Source: an uncultured Bacteroidota bacterium
GTDB taxonomy: Bacteria; Bacteroidota; Bacteroidia; Bacteroidales; P3
Direction of reading: 5' to 3'
Length of the DNA: 64,000 nt
Assembly (NCBI GenBank): GCA_902800395.1
Contig: CADCEC010000004.1
Coordinates: 194,381 to 258,380, forward strand
Below, piece by piece: positions 18,708 through 26,577 of the stretch. The notes below the pieces were generated by a model, which was not told the origin of the DNA, searched no databases, and saw nothing but the letters and a program-made list of their open reading frames with translations. Position numbers and translations under genes: made by a program. Numbering within the stretch: the stretch's first letter is position 1; the number at the start of each line of letters is the position of its first letter.

Positions 18708-19484
18708 ATGGCAAAAATCATTTCCATAGCCAACCAGAAGGGCGGGGTGGGGAAAACCACTACGGCGGTGAACCTCAGTGCCGCACTAGCGGTTCTCGAG
18801 AAGAAGGTGCTGCTCGTGGACTGCGACCCGCAGGCCAACGCCACCTCCGGTCTCGGCTTCAACCCCGACGAGTTGGAGAAAAGTGTTTACGACTGTATCC
18901 TCGGTCAGGCTGATGCCGACGAGGTTATTATCGAGACCGATACCCCCAATCTCGACCTCCTGCCTACGCGTATCGACCTCGTGGGTGCTGAAGTGGAGCT
19001 TATTAACGAGAAGGGCCGCGAGCAGTTCCTTGCCCGCGTGCTCGAACCTCTTAGGGGCAACTATGACTACATCATCGTCGACTGCTCCCCTTCGCTGGGT
19101 CTCATCACTATTAATGCCCTCACGGCTTCCGACTCGGTGATTATTCCCATCCAGAGCGAATACTTCGCCCTCGAGGGTCTCGGCAAGTTGCTGAACACCG
19201 TGCGCATTGTGCAGACTCGCCTCAATCCCAAACTCTCCATCGAAGGACTGCTCATCACAATGTACGATAACCGTCTCCGTTTGGCCCGCCAAGTGGTGGA
19301 GGATGTGCGTGAGCATTTCAAACAGATGGTTTTCAATACCCTTATCTACCGCAATACTAAACTCGCAGAAGCACCGTCCTACGGGAAGAGCATCATCATG
19401 CACGATGCAGCCTCCACAGGTGCCATCAACTACCTCAACTTGGCGCAGGAGATTTTGGAGAGAAACAAGAAAAGTAAAAAATAA
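18708..19484 (+). CDS. parA: Chromosome partitioning ATPase ParA (Soj)
   Basis: 258-residue deviant Walker-type ATPase. With ParB it segregates the chromosome origin. Walker A' KGGVGKTTT at about residues 10-18, the Asp of LLVDCDPQANAT near 40, and DYIIVDCSPSLG near 120-130. It has no N-terminal HTH, so it is the short Soj type. parB follows after 19 bases. In many bacteria this pair is near oriC. dnaA is not in this window, though dnaN lies 29 kb away. Confidence 0.96.
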   Translation: MAKIISIANQKGGVGKTTTAVNLSAALAVLEKKVLLVDCDPQANATSGLGFNPDELEKSVYDCILGQADADEVIIETDTPNLDLLPTRIDLVGAEVELINEKGREQFLARVLEPLRGNYDYIIVDCSPSLGLITINALTASDSVIIPIQSEYFALEGLGKLLNTVRIVQTRLNPKLSIEGLLITMYDNRLRLARQVVEDVREHFKQMVFNTLIYRNTKLAEAPSYGKSIIMHDAASTGAINYLNLAQEILERNKKSKK

Positions 19485-19503
19485 GAACTAAAAATTTAAA
19501 GAT

Positions 19504-20379
19504 ATGGCTGTAAAAAAGAGCGGTGGTTTAGGCAGAGGACTGAGTTCTATTCTTCCGGATACCAAAGATTTGGAAGTCAACAATTCCGTCACCGCCGCTA
19601 TCAGCAACATAGCCTTGAAAAAGATTGTCGCCAATCCTTTCCAGCCCCGCAAGGAGTTCGATCAGGAGTCTTTGGAAGAGTTGGCTCAATCCATCCGCCA
19701 ACAGGGAGTTATCACGCCCGTCACTGTGCGCAAGATGCCCGACGGCACCTACCAGCTTATCGCCGGAGAACGTCGTTTCCGTGCCTCTCAGCTTGCTGGT
19801 CTTAAGGAGATTCCTGCCTATGTTCGTGTGGCTACCGATAACCAGATGATGGAGATGGCTCTTGTGGAGAATATCCAACGCGAGAATCTCAACGCTATCG
19901 AGGTGGCACTGGCCTACAAGGCACTCGTGGAAGAGTGTCGGCTTACTCATGATCAGCTCAGTGAGAAGGTGGGTAAGAATCGCAGCACCATCACCAACTA
20001 TCTGCGTCTGCTCAATTTGCCGGCGGAGACACAGCTGGCTCTCGGCAGCGACAAGATTAGTATGGCTCATGCGCGCGCACTCATTAATGTAGAAGATATA
20101 GATTTGCACCTTGAGATACTCCACGCTATCATCGACCGTCATCTCTCTGTCCATCAAACTGAGGAATTGGTTAAAAACTCTAAGAAGAAACCAGTCCCTC
20201 CCACGGCCAAGAAACGTGGTGAGTTGCCAGCCTCGCATGTTGAAGCGCGGAACCGTCTCAAGAAAAAACTCCAATCCACAGTGGAGATTAAACGGACCCA
20301 ACGTGGTAAGGGGTCGATGACCATCTACTTCAACTCCGACAATGATTTCGAAAGAATCCTCGGACTAATTGAAAAATAA
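19504..20379 (+). CDS. parB: Chromosome partitioning protein ParB (Spo0J)
   Basis: 291-residue CTP-dependent clamp protein that binds parS sites. Seen: LGRGLSSILPD N-terminal motif that contacts ParA, the ParB/Srx domain with NPFQPRKEFDQESLEELAQSI and the box AGERRFRASQLAG, then the HTH domain (LSEKVGKNRSTITNYLRLL). The C-terminal dimerisation domain follows a basic linker (about 225-260). No parS site (TGTTNCACGTGAAACA-type) was found in the window. It ends six bases before the DUF5683 gene. Confidence 0.96.
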   Translation: MAVKKSGGLGRGLSSILPDTKDLEVNNSVTAAISNIALKKIVANPFQPRKEFDQESLEELAQSIRQQGVITPVTVRKMPDGTYQLIAGERRFRASQLAGLKEIPAYVRVATDNQMMEMALVENIQRENLNAIEVALAYKALVEECRLTHDQLSEKVGKNRSTITNYLRLLNLPAETQLALGSDKISMAHARALINVEDIDLHLEILHAIIDRHLSVHQTEELVKNSKKKPVPPTAKKRGELPASHVEARNRLKKKLQSTVEIKRTQRGKGSMTIYFNSDNDFERILGLIEK

Positions 20380-20383
20380 AAAC

Positions 20384-20431
20384 GAGTGAAAGGGAGTGAA
20401 AAAGGAGTGAAAAGGAGTGAAAGGACAAATG
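20384..20431. repeat. GAGTGAAAGG tandem repeat (x4) with start codon
   Basis: Seen: GAGTGAAAGG, GAGTGAAAAAG, GAGTGAAAAG, GAGTGAAAGG, then ACAAATG. A GTG in the first unit is the first possible start of the DUF5683 gene. A partial inverse, CTCTTTCACTTC, follows at about 20447-20458. The edge GGAGTGAAAGGACAAATG is shared with the array at 4148-4196. Confidence 0.88.
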
Positions 20432-21003
20432 CGCCCAGCGCTTTTGCTCTTTCACTTCTGTTTTTTTTCAATTTTCAATTTTCAATTTTCAATTTGGCAA
20501 CCGCACAGCGCGTTGAGGTTCAGGAACCTGTTCCTGTGAAAAATGTGGTGGTTCCCGAAGAGCACTCTGCAACCAAGGCTCTCTTGTGGTCGCTCATTCC
20601 TGGCGGTGGACAAATCTACAACGGTCAGGCGTGGAAGGTTCCTGTCATTTACGGCACCTTTGCTGGCATGGGATATGCTATTCACTACTACTACACCCGC
20701 ACGGTGAAGTTCAAAGACGAGTATCTCTACCGTGTCAATCACAACGACACTCCCAATCTTGCCGACTATGCCAATTACCCCACTTCTAATATTTATAATC
20801 TTTATAATTCCTACAACCGAAGTTTCCAACTCATGGTCATTATTACCGTAGGCGTCTATGCACTCAACCTTATTGATGCCTATGTCTTTGGCCATCTCTA
20901 CGACTTCCGTATTGACGACGACATCTCCTTGGCTGTTACTCCAACGCTTCAGGCTTCGCCCCTTGGTTTCCAGCCCTCGCTGGGAGTGACCCTCTCTTTC
21001 TAG
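20386..21003 (+). CDS. DUF5683 domain membrane protein with repeat-made leader
   Basis: 205-residue envelope protein of the DUF5683 family, often found just after parAB in Bacteroidota. Function unknown. Seen: a leader to about residue 42 (NLATAQR), then the DUF5683 core LLWSLIPGGGQIYNGQAWKVPVIYG. Two hydrophobic segments are visible: about residues 80-100, and 145-165 (LMVIITVGVYALNLIDAYV). The C-terminus ends in aromatic-alternating strands. There is no ATG in a usable position. The start must be GTG at 20386 or 20407, and both lie inside a tandem repeat. The hydrophobic core of the leader comes from a 7-bp TTTTCAA array. Change of one unit in either array would shift the frame. Confidence 0.8.
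   Translation: MKGSEKGVKRSERTNAPSAFALSLLFFFNFQFSIFNLATAQRVEVQEPVPVKNVVVPEEHSATKALLWSLIPGGGQIYNGQAWKVPVIYGTFAGMGYAIHYYYTRTVKFKDEYLYRVNHNDTPNLADYANYPTSNIYNLYNSYNRSFQLMVIITVGVYALNLIDAYVFGHLYDFRIDDDISLAVTPTLQASPLGFQPSLGVTLSF
20465..20495. repeat. 7-bp TTTTCAA tandem repeat inside a signal peptide
   Basis: Seen: four TTTTCAA units and a trailing TTT. In frame it gives FFNFQFSIFNL, the hydrophobic core of the DUF5683 leader. A heptanucleotide array near the 5' end of a surface-protein gene is a classic layout for slippage-driven phase variation (inference). Confidence 0.9.
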
Positions 21004-21090
21004 ATAATCTTGATAAACTAGAAAATCTAGATTTTATAGACAATAAAACACGTAATAACACGTTAACGTAAGCAAATAAAAACAACAACA

Positions 21091-21768
21091 ATGATGAATT
21101 CTCTTTTCATTCTTCTTGACAGCGCCGCAGCCGAAGCTCCCAAATCTCTTTCTTTATGGGAGATGGCTGTCAACGGCGGATGGATTATGATTGTGCTCGG
21201 CGTGCTTCTGATTGGAGCCGTTTACATCTTCATCGAGCGTTACCTCACTCTCAGCAATGCCCTCAAGGGCAATGACGACAGCATCTTTATGGATACCATT
21301 CGTCAGCATGTTCATGAAGGCAACCTCGACGAGGCCCGCAACCTTGCCAAGCAGACTAATTCGCCTCTGGGTCGCATGATTAGTAAGGGTTTCTCGCGAC
21401 TGGGTCGTCCGTTGCCCGACATCCAGGCTGCCATCGAAGGTGAGGGCAAGCTGGAAGTTGCCAACCTCGAAAAACGTGTCTCCCTTGTCGCCACCGTGGC
21501 GTCTCTCGGACCTATGATCGGCTTCCTCGGTACTGTCACTGGTATGATTACCGCCTTCCAGGATATGCAGAACGCCGGTACTAACATCAGCATCCAGACC
21601 CTCTCCGGCGGTATCTCCACCGCTATGGTCACTACTGTCGGTGGTCTTATTGTAGGTATCATCTGCTACTTCCTTTACAATCTTCTTGTCTCCCGTATCA
21701 ACAAGGTAGTCTTCGACCTCGAAGTCCGTGCCAACGAATTCATGGACCTCCTCCACGAACCGGCATAA
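21091..21768 (+). CDS. exbB: MotA/TolQ/ExbB proton channel family protein
   Basis: 225-residue inner-membrane protein, ExbB/TolQ type, that uses the proton gradient to energise TonB. First membrane segment about 25-50 (GGWIMIVLGVLLIGAVYIF). The second and third are about 135-155 and 175-200, with SLGPMIGFLGTVTGMITAF and GGISTAMVTTVGGLIVGII, the conserved channel helices. It is followed by exbD (11-base gap) and tonB, a complete energy-transducing set. Confidence 0.93.
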   Translation: MMNSLFILLDSAAAEAPKSLSLWEMAVNGGWIMIVLGVLLIGAVYIFIERYLTLSNALKGNDDSIFMDTIRQHVHEGNLDEARNLAKQTNSPLGRMISKGFSRLGRPLPDIQAAIEGEGKLEVANLEKRVSLVATVASLGPMIGFLGTVTGMITAFQDMQNAGTNISIQTLSGGISTAMVTTVGGLIVGIICYFLYNLLVSRINKVVFDLEVRANEFMDLLHEPA

Positions 21769-21779
21769 ACCCACAAGCT

Positions 21780-22217
21780 ATGATTAATTTACAGAATAAG
21801 ATACGTGTTGAGACGTCGTCGTCGAGTATGAGCGACTTGGTGTTCCTGTTGCTCATCTTCTTCATGATTACCTCGACACTCATCAGTCCTAATGCCTTGC
21901 CGCTGAATCTGCCCCAAAGCAGCAGTGACACGCGTGTGAAACAGGATTTGACGGTCTATATCACTTTTGACGAGGCTAACCTGCCAGCTTATCACCTTCA
22001 AGATGCCAACACCCTCATTCAGCGCGACAATTTGCAGGCCGAGCTTTTAGCCGCTCTCGAAGGTAGCGCCAGGGATGCAGCCATCGTGGTACGTGCCGAC
22101 AAGGATATTCCCGTGGAGGAGATTGTCTACACCCTCGACGCCGTCAATCAGATCAACGATGCCGACAACGAGAACCACGCACACAAGGTCTCATTGGCTA
22201 CCGTCGGAAAAGAATAG
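21780..22217 (+). CDS. exbD: Biopolymer transport protein ExbD/TolR
   Basis: 145-residue inner-membrane protein with one N-terminal helix (about 18-38, LVFLLLIFFMITSTLI) carrying a polar start SSSMSDLVF, where the channel Asp lies, and a periplasmic domain with DAAIVVRADKDIPVEEIVYTLDAV. Partner of the upstream ExbB and the downstream TonB. Confidence 0.93.
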   Translation: MINLQNKIRVETSSSSMSDLVFLLLIFFMITSTLISPNALPLNLPQSSSDTRVKQDLTVYITFDEANLPAYHLQDANTLIQRDNLQAELLAALEGSARDAAIVVRADKDIPVEEIVYTLDAVNQINDADNENHAHKVSLATVGKE

Positions 22218-22236
22218 AACAAAACAAACAAAAGCT

Positions 22237-23016
22237 ATGTCAACGAAAGTCAAATCCGCCATCTCTACAGCCGTCGTCGTCGGGGTGATGTTTCTGCTGA
22301 TGTTTGTCGTCAGTGCCTACACCTTCGACCCCGACGTGTACAACAAGGAGAATCCTCCCAAGGAACCTCCCGAGGGCTTCGAGGTGAGCCTCGGTGAGCC
22401 CGACCGCGGACAGGGCGACGAACCTGCTCCCTCGGCAAAAGAACAGACCACCGCTAAGCCTGCTCCAGCAGCCCCCACTCAGAACACTCCCACGCAGAGT
22501 AATAGTGATGCAAAGGTCAATGCCAGCGACAAAACCGTCACCACCGACAATAAGACTGAAGTGGCCAAGCCCAAGGAGCCGGAAATTAATCAGAATGCCC
22601 TCTTCCCCGGCAACCGAAACAAGAACAACAATGGCAGGGGCCAAGGTCTCGGCGAGACGGGCACTCCTGGTAACCAAGGGCAGGCTGATGGCAACCCCAA
22701 TTCACTTAATACCAATGGTACCGGTGGTGGTGGACTCTCGGGCAATGTCAAAGGCTTTAGGATGGTTTCCCATCCTCCCGTCAAATTTAGTTCTACAAAA
22801 ACTGTCAACATCACCTTCACTCTTGCCGTATGGGTTGACAAGGAAGGCAGCGTGAAACGCGTCGAGTACATGTCCTCTACTTACAGCGACCTTCAGCTAC
22901 GAGACAAAGCCATAGCTCTGGCAAAGGGAACTCGATTTGCCCCCCTCACTGGCACCGACATCGGAGATGAACTCCGTAAAGGCACTATCACCGTCACCTT
23001 CAAGAACACCAAATGA
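22237..23016 (+). CDS. tonB: TonB-family energy transducer
   Basis: 259 residues from the ATG at 22237. The open frame extends further up, but that part overlaps exbD and has no sensible content. Seen: one inner-membrane helix (about 10-30, VVVGVMFLLMFVVSAYTF), a Pro/Glu/Gln/Asn-rich periplasm-spanning linker (about 35-170), and a TonB C-terminal domain (VNITFTLAVWVDKEGSVKRVEYMSS, about 190-258). It probably transmits energy from ExbBD to outer-membrane transporters. The stop overlaps the S4 gene start as ATGA. Confidence 0.88.
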   Translation: MSTKVKSAISTAVVVGVMFLLMFVVSAYTFDPDVYNKENPPKEPPEGFEVSLGEPDRGQGDEPAPSAKEQTTAKPAPAAPTQNTPTQSNSDAKVNASDKTVTTDNKTEVAKPKEPEINQNALFPGNRNKNNNGRGQGLGETGTPGNQGQADGNPNSLNTNGTGGGGLSGNVKGFRMVSHPPVKFSSTKTVNITFTLAVWVDKEGSVKRVEYMSSTYSDLQLRDKAIALAKGTRFAPLTGTDIGDELRKGTITVTFKNTK

Positions 23017-23393
23017 GACTTGACAAATACCTCTGGGCAGTGCGGCTCTACAAGACTCGGTCTTTGGCCGCCGACGCCTGCCAGTGCGGTAAGGTTAGGC
23101 TAGCCGAAGGGGTAGGAGGGGAGCGCGAATTAAAGCCCTCCCACGAAGTCAAGATAGGTGAGCACTATAGTCTCAACCTCGACCAGTTACATAAGGAGAT
23201 AGAAGTCCTCTCTATTCCGCCCAACCGCGTCGGAGCGCCCCTTGTTCCTGGATTTATGATTGACCGTACCCCGCAAGAGGAATATGAGCGTATACAGATG
23301 GCCCGTCAGTACGCCTTCGAACGTCGCGACCGCGGTATCGGTCGACCTACCAAACGCGATCGTCGTGAATTAGAGCGTTTTAAGGACGAGTAA
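23013..23393 (+). CDS. S4-domain RNA-binding protein (Hsp15-like)
   Basis: 126-residue small RNA-binding protein. The S4 domain occupies residues 1-60 (MRLDKYLWAVRLYKTRSLAA, then CQCGKVRL and LKPSHEVKIGEHY), like ribosome-associated Hsp15, which binds stalled 50S subunits. The C-terminal tail is strongly basic (RRDRGIGRPTKRDRRELERF), as in the family. It is translationally coupled to tonB by a four-base overlap, although the functions look unrelated. Confidence 0.9.
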   Translation: MRLDKYLWAVRLYKTRSLAADACQCGKVRLAEGVGGERELKPSHEVKIGEHYSLNLDQLHKEIEVLSIPPNRVGAPLVPGFMIDRTPQEEYERIQMARQYAFERRDRGIGRPTKRDRRELERFKDE

Positions 23394-23479
23394 AAAGAAT
23401 TTTCCGAAAAAAATAAATATTTTTCCGAAAATTTTGCAAGAAATCAAAACCAAGTAGTACCTAATAACGATTCGAGACA

Positions 23480-24013
23480 GTGGAAGACAAGGAAATTGTC
23501 GAGAGAATCCTCGCAGGAGACACCGAACAGTACACGCTCATCGTGCGGCGTTACCAGCAGATTGTAGCTAACCTCACCTACAAACTCTGTGGCACCCGCC
23601 TTGAGGTGGAGGAAGTGACACAGCAAGTCTTCGTCGAACTCTACATGGCCCTTCCGCGCTTCCGTTTCGACTCGAAGTTGAGCTCTTATATCTACCGCAT
23701 CACTGTCAACGTCGTTAGCAAGATGCTGAACAAAGGCAAACGCATCCTTAGCAGCGACGAATGGGAGAATCCGCCGGAACAAGTGTCCTCCGACCGCAAC
23801 GCCGAGCAGCAAATCATCCACAACGAACAGATGGAAGCCCTCCGCAACGCCATCGGACACCTTAAGGACGAACAGCGCACTGCCCTCATACTCTACACCT
23901 TCGAGGACTTCTCCTACAACCAGATCGCCGAAGTCATGCAGTGCTCCCTCTCCAAAGTAGAATCGCTCATCTTCCGCGCCAAGAAAAACCTCGCCAAAGA
24001 AATAAAGAATTAA
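23480..24013 (+). CDS. ECF-type RNA polymerase sigma factor
   Basis: 177-residue sigma-70 family protein. Region 2 at about 10-80 (YTLIVRRYQQIVANLTYKL, EEVTQQVFVELYMALPRF). Region 4 at about 120-175, with LKDEQRTALILYTFEDFSYNQ and the HTH QIAEVMQCSLSKVESLIFRA. The start is GTG at 23480; no ATG fits. It heads a three-gene unit with a membrane protein that is probably its anti-sigma factor and a Spy-like periplasmic protein. That arrangement suggests an envelope stress response. Confidence 0.92.
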   Translation: MEDKEIVERILAGDTEQYTLIVRRYQQIVANLTYKLCGTRLEVEEVTQQVFVELYMALPRFRFDSKLSSYIYRITVNVVSKMLNKGKRILSSDEWENPPEQVSSDRNAEQQIIHNEQMEALRNAIGHLKDEQRTALILYTFEDFSYNQIAEVMQCSLSKVESLIFRAKKNLAKEIKN

Positions 24014-24018
24014 GACAA

Positions 24019-24372
24019 ATGAACATTGACGAACAACTGAAACAACTCGCGCAGCAGACCTACCCCAAGCAGGTAGATGTTGTGGACAGCGTCATGGCCG
24101 AAGTTCGCAAGCATCCCTACTTGCAACCTGTCGCCAAGTCCTCCGTCCGCAAGACGCGTTGGGTGCCTTGGGCCTCTATCACCGCCGCTGCTGCTGCAGT
24201 AGGTCTCATTGTTGTCAACACTAACACAGCTGCGGCTGCCACCTATAACGAAGAGCAGATAAGTGCCATGATGGCTAGCGTCGCCGACTACGACTACTAT
24301 TCTTCCATAGAGTCCGCTGCCGAGAACCCCATTGACTACCTCTACGAAGACGACTATGAAAATGAATATTGA
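24019..24372 (+). CDS. Probable anti-sigma factor (single-pass membrane protein)
   Basis: 117 residues from the ATG at 24019, six bases after the sigma gene. An open frame upstream overlaps region 4 of the sigma gene and is not used. Seen: a cytoplasmic N-terminus of about 55 residues (NIDEQLKQLAQQTYPKQV), one membrane helix about 57-80 (VPWASITAAAAAVGLIVVN), and an acidic, tyrosine-rich tail. There is no zinc-binding HxxxCxxC motif, so the assignment rests on position and topology. Confidence 0.65.
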   Translation: MNIDEQLKQLAQQTYPKQVDVVDSVMAEVRKHPYLQPVAKSSVRKTRWVPWASITAAAAAVGLIVVNTNTAAAATYNEEQISAMMASVADYDYYSSIESAAENPIDYLYEDDYENEY

Positions 24373-24391
24373 ATATACAAACAATAAAGCA

Positions 24392-24811
24392 ATGAAAAAG
24401 ATACTTTTCCTCGCCTTGACACTTCTTCTTGGATCCGCAGTGTTGGCTCAGAAACCCGCCGACCACCGTCGTGAGGGTAAGCGTCCCGACATCACCAAAC
24501 TTGTCAGCAACCTCACCGACAACCAGAAAGGCAAACTCGAAACCATCACCAACGATTCCCGTCAGCGCGTTGAAAAACTCCGCGCCCGCAAGAAGTCTGT
24601 TCGCGACAGCATAGCCCTCTATATGGACCGTGAAGGCAACCAGTCCAAATATCTGAATCCCCTCTTCGACCGCGAGGCTAAGATTCAGTCCGAAATCTCC
24701 CGTGAGATGTACAGCACTAAGGTTCGCATCGACGAAGTCCTCACCAAAGAGCAGCGCGCCGAGTTCCAAAAAGCCTCCAAAGAGCAGAGAAAACATCATA
24801 AAAAAAAATAA
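24392..24811 (+). CDS. Spy/CpxP-like periplasmic protein
   Basis: 139 residues from the ATG at 24392. Signal peptide 1-20 (KKILFLALTLLLGSAVLAQ). The mature part is highly charged and helical, with the pattern LTDNQKGKLETITNDSRQRV and LTKEQRAEFQKA, like the LTxxQ motifs of Spy/CpxP chaperones. The C-terminus ends in a run of His and Lys (KHHKKK). Third gene of the sigma/anti-sigma unit; likely a stress-induced periplasmic chaperone or sensor. Confidence 0.72.
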   Translation: MKKILFLALTLLLGSAVLAQKPADHRREGKRPDITKLVSNLTDNQKGKLETITNDSRQRVEKLRARKKSVRDSIALYMDREGNQSKYLNPLFDREAKIQSEISREMYSTKVRIDEVLTKEQRAEFQKASKEQRKHHKKK

Positions 24812-24834
24812 ACCAGTGAGGATGTTTTGTGACA

Positions 24835-24860
24835 GGGGACTTTTCAAGTTCCCTTTTTTT
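24835..24860 (+). terminator. Intrinsic terminator after the sigma/Spy operon
   Basis: GGGGACTT, a 3-base loop, then AAGTTCCC and seven T. One G-T pair. It ends the sigma/anti-sigma/Spy unit and separates it from pruA. Confidence 0.85.
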
Positions 24861-24903
24861 ATGTCTGTTTGAAACTTTTTTTTTCTCTTTTGAAAAAAAT
24901 TCG

Positions 24904-24911
24904 TAACTTTG
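24904..24911 (+). promoter_or_regulatory. -7 box of pruA
   Basis: TAACTTTG with the start codon 32 bases downstream. A TTTG lies upstream but not at the usual distance. Confidence 0.6.
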
Positions 24912-24942
24912 CACCCAAATTCAACCCATAAAAACAACACAC

Positions 24943-26577
24943 ATGAACAACAGTATTTTCGTTTTCCCGAAACCTGAGAATGAACCCGTGAAAGGCTATG
25001 CCCCCGGCAGCCCCGAACGCAAAGAAATCCGCAAAGCCCTCGACGAGCTCTACAAGAAAGTGACCGAGATTCCCGCCATCATCGGTGGCAAGGAGGTCAA
25101 GACCAAGAATATGGGCGAGATTGTGATGCCCACCGAGAATCACCATGTGTTGGCCCGCTACCACAAAGTGGGCGAGAAAGAGGTGCAGGCCGCTATCGAC
25201 GCCGCCATGAAAGCCCAGAAGGAATGGGCCGAGACCCCCTGGATCGACCGCGCCAGCGTGATGCTCAAAATCGCCACCCTCATCAGCGGCAAATACCGCT
25301 ACCTCATCAATGCCGCCACCATGCTCGGCCAGGGCAAGACCACTATGCAGGCCGAAATCGACAGCGCCTGTGAGCTCTGCGACTTCCTGCGCTACAACGC
25401 CCACTATGCCAGCCAGATTTATAGCGACCAGCCCTGCAGCGACAAGGGCACGCTCAACTATGTGACCTATCGTCCCATGGAAGGCTTCGTCTTCGCCATC
25501 ACCCCCTTCAACTTCACCTCCATCGCCAGCAACCTCTGCCTCAGCCCCGTGCTCATGGGCAATGTCTGCATCTGGAAGCCCTCCACCACCGCCATGCTCT
25601 CCAACTACCTCCTGATGAAAATCTACAAGGAGGCCGGTCTGCCCGACGGTGTGGTCAACTTCCTCCCCGGCAGCGGCGCCCTCATCGGCAAGGTGGCCTT
25701 CGCCAACGAGAACCTCGCGGGTGTCCACTTCACCGGCTCCACCGCCACCTTCAAGGGCTTCTGGAAAGCCATCGGCCAGAATATCGACAAATACAAGAGC
25801 TATCCCAAGATTGTCGGTGAGACCGGCGGCAAGGACTTCATCATGGTCCACAAGAGCGCCGACCCCGACCAGGTGGCTACCGCCATCGTCCGTGGCGCCT
25901 TCGAGTTCCAGGGACAGAAATGCTCCGCCGCCAGCCGCGCCTATGTGCCCGCCTCCATGTGGCCCAAGGTGGAAAAGATTATCGGCAAGATGCTGAAGGA
26001 AATTAAGATGGGCGACGTGCGCGACTTCAGCGCCTTCGTCAACGCCGTCATCGACGAGGCTTCCTTCGACAATTGCAAGAACTATATCGACCACGCCAAG
26101 AAGAGCAAAGACGCCGAAATCGTCTTCGGTGGCAAGTGCGACAAGAAGAAAGGCTGGTTTGTCGAGCCCACCGTCATCCGCGCCCTCAAGCCCAACTACA
26201 AGAGCATGTGCGAGGAGATCTTCGGACCCATCATCACCATCTATGTCTATGAGGACAAAGACTACGAGAAGACCTGCCAGCTCTGCGACAGCACCTCGCC
26301 CTACGCCCTCACGGGAGCCATCTTCTCAAGCGACCGCAAGGCACTCCGTGCCGGCTACGACCTGCTGAAGAATGCCGCCGGCAACATCTACTTCAACGAC
26401 AAGCCCACCGGAGCTGTCGTTGGCCAGCAGCCCTTCGGCGGTGCCCGCGCCAGCGGCACCAACGACAAGGCCGGTTCCTACCTCAACCTCATCCGTTGGA
26501 CTTCGCCCCAGGCCGTCAAGGAGACCTTCGACCCCGCCTACGACTACAAATACCCCTTCATCAGCAGCGCCGAATAA
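24943..26577 (+). CDS. pruA: L-glutamate gamma-semialdehyde (P5C) dehydrogenase
   Basis: 544-residue NAD-dependent aldehyde dehydrogenase that oxidises glutamate semialdehyde to glutamate, the last step of proline and ornithine breakdown. This is the stand-alone type of about 540 residues. Seen: MEGFVFAITPFNFTSIASNL, the nucleotide-binding HFTGSTATFKGFWKAIG, the catalytic Glu region VGETGGKDFIMV and the catalytic Cys in GQKCSAASRAYVP. The C-terminus has FGGARASGTNDKAG. It has its own promoter and a strong terminator. It works with rocD (16915-18135) to turn ornithine into glutamate. Confidence 0.96.
   Translation: MNNSIFVFPKPENEPVKGYAPGSPERKEIRKALDELYKKVTEIPAIIGGKEVKTKNMGEIVMPTENHHVLARYHKVGEKEVQAAIDAAMKAQKEWAETPWIDRASVMLKIATLISGKYRYLINAATMLGQGKTTMQAEIDSACELCDFLRYNAHYASQIYSDQPCSDKGTLNYVTYRPMEGFVFAITPFNFTSIASNLCLSPVLMGNVCIWKPSTTAMLSNYLLMKIYKEAGLPDGVVNFLPGSGALIGKVAFANENLAGVHFTGSTATFKGFWKAIGQNIDKYKSYPKIVGETGGKDFIMVHKSADPDQVATAIVRGAFEFQGQKCSAASRAYVPASMWPKVEKIIGKMLKEIKMGDVRDFSAFVNAVIDEASFDNCKNYIDHAKKSKDAEIVFGGKCDKKKGWFVEPTVIRALKPNYKSMCEEIFGPIITIYVYEDKDYEKTCQLCDSTSPYALTGAIFSSDRKALRAGYDLLKNAAGNIYFNDKPTGAVVGQQPFGGARASGTNDKAGSYLNLIRWTSPQAVKETFDPAYDYKYPFISSAE

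Noticed and set aside
18384..20379. Origin of replication near parAB
   Set aside because: No dnaA gene, DnaA-box cluster or parS site was seen in the window; skew could not be computed.
22075..22236. N-terminal extension of the TonB frame
   Set aside because: It overlaps exbD and carries Thr/Ser/Pro-rich shadow text; the ATG at 22237 gives a normal TonB N-terminus.
24859..26094. 411-codon minus-strand frame opposite pruA
   Set aside because: Shadow frame; no family features.
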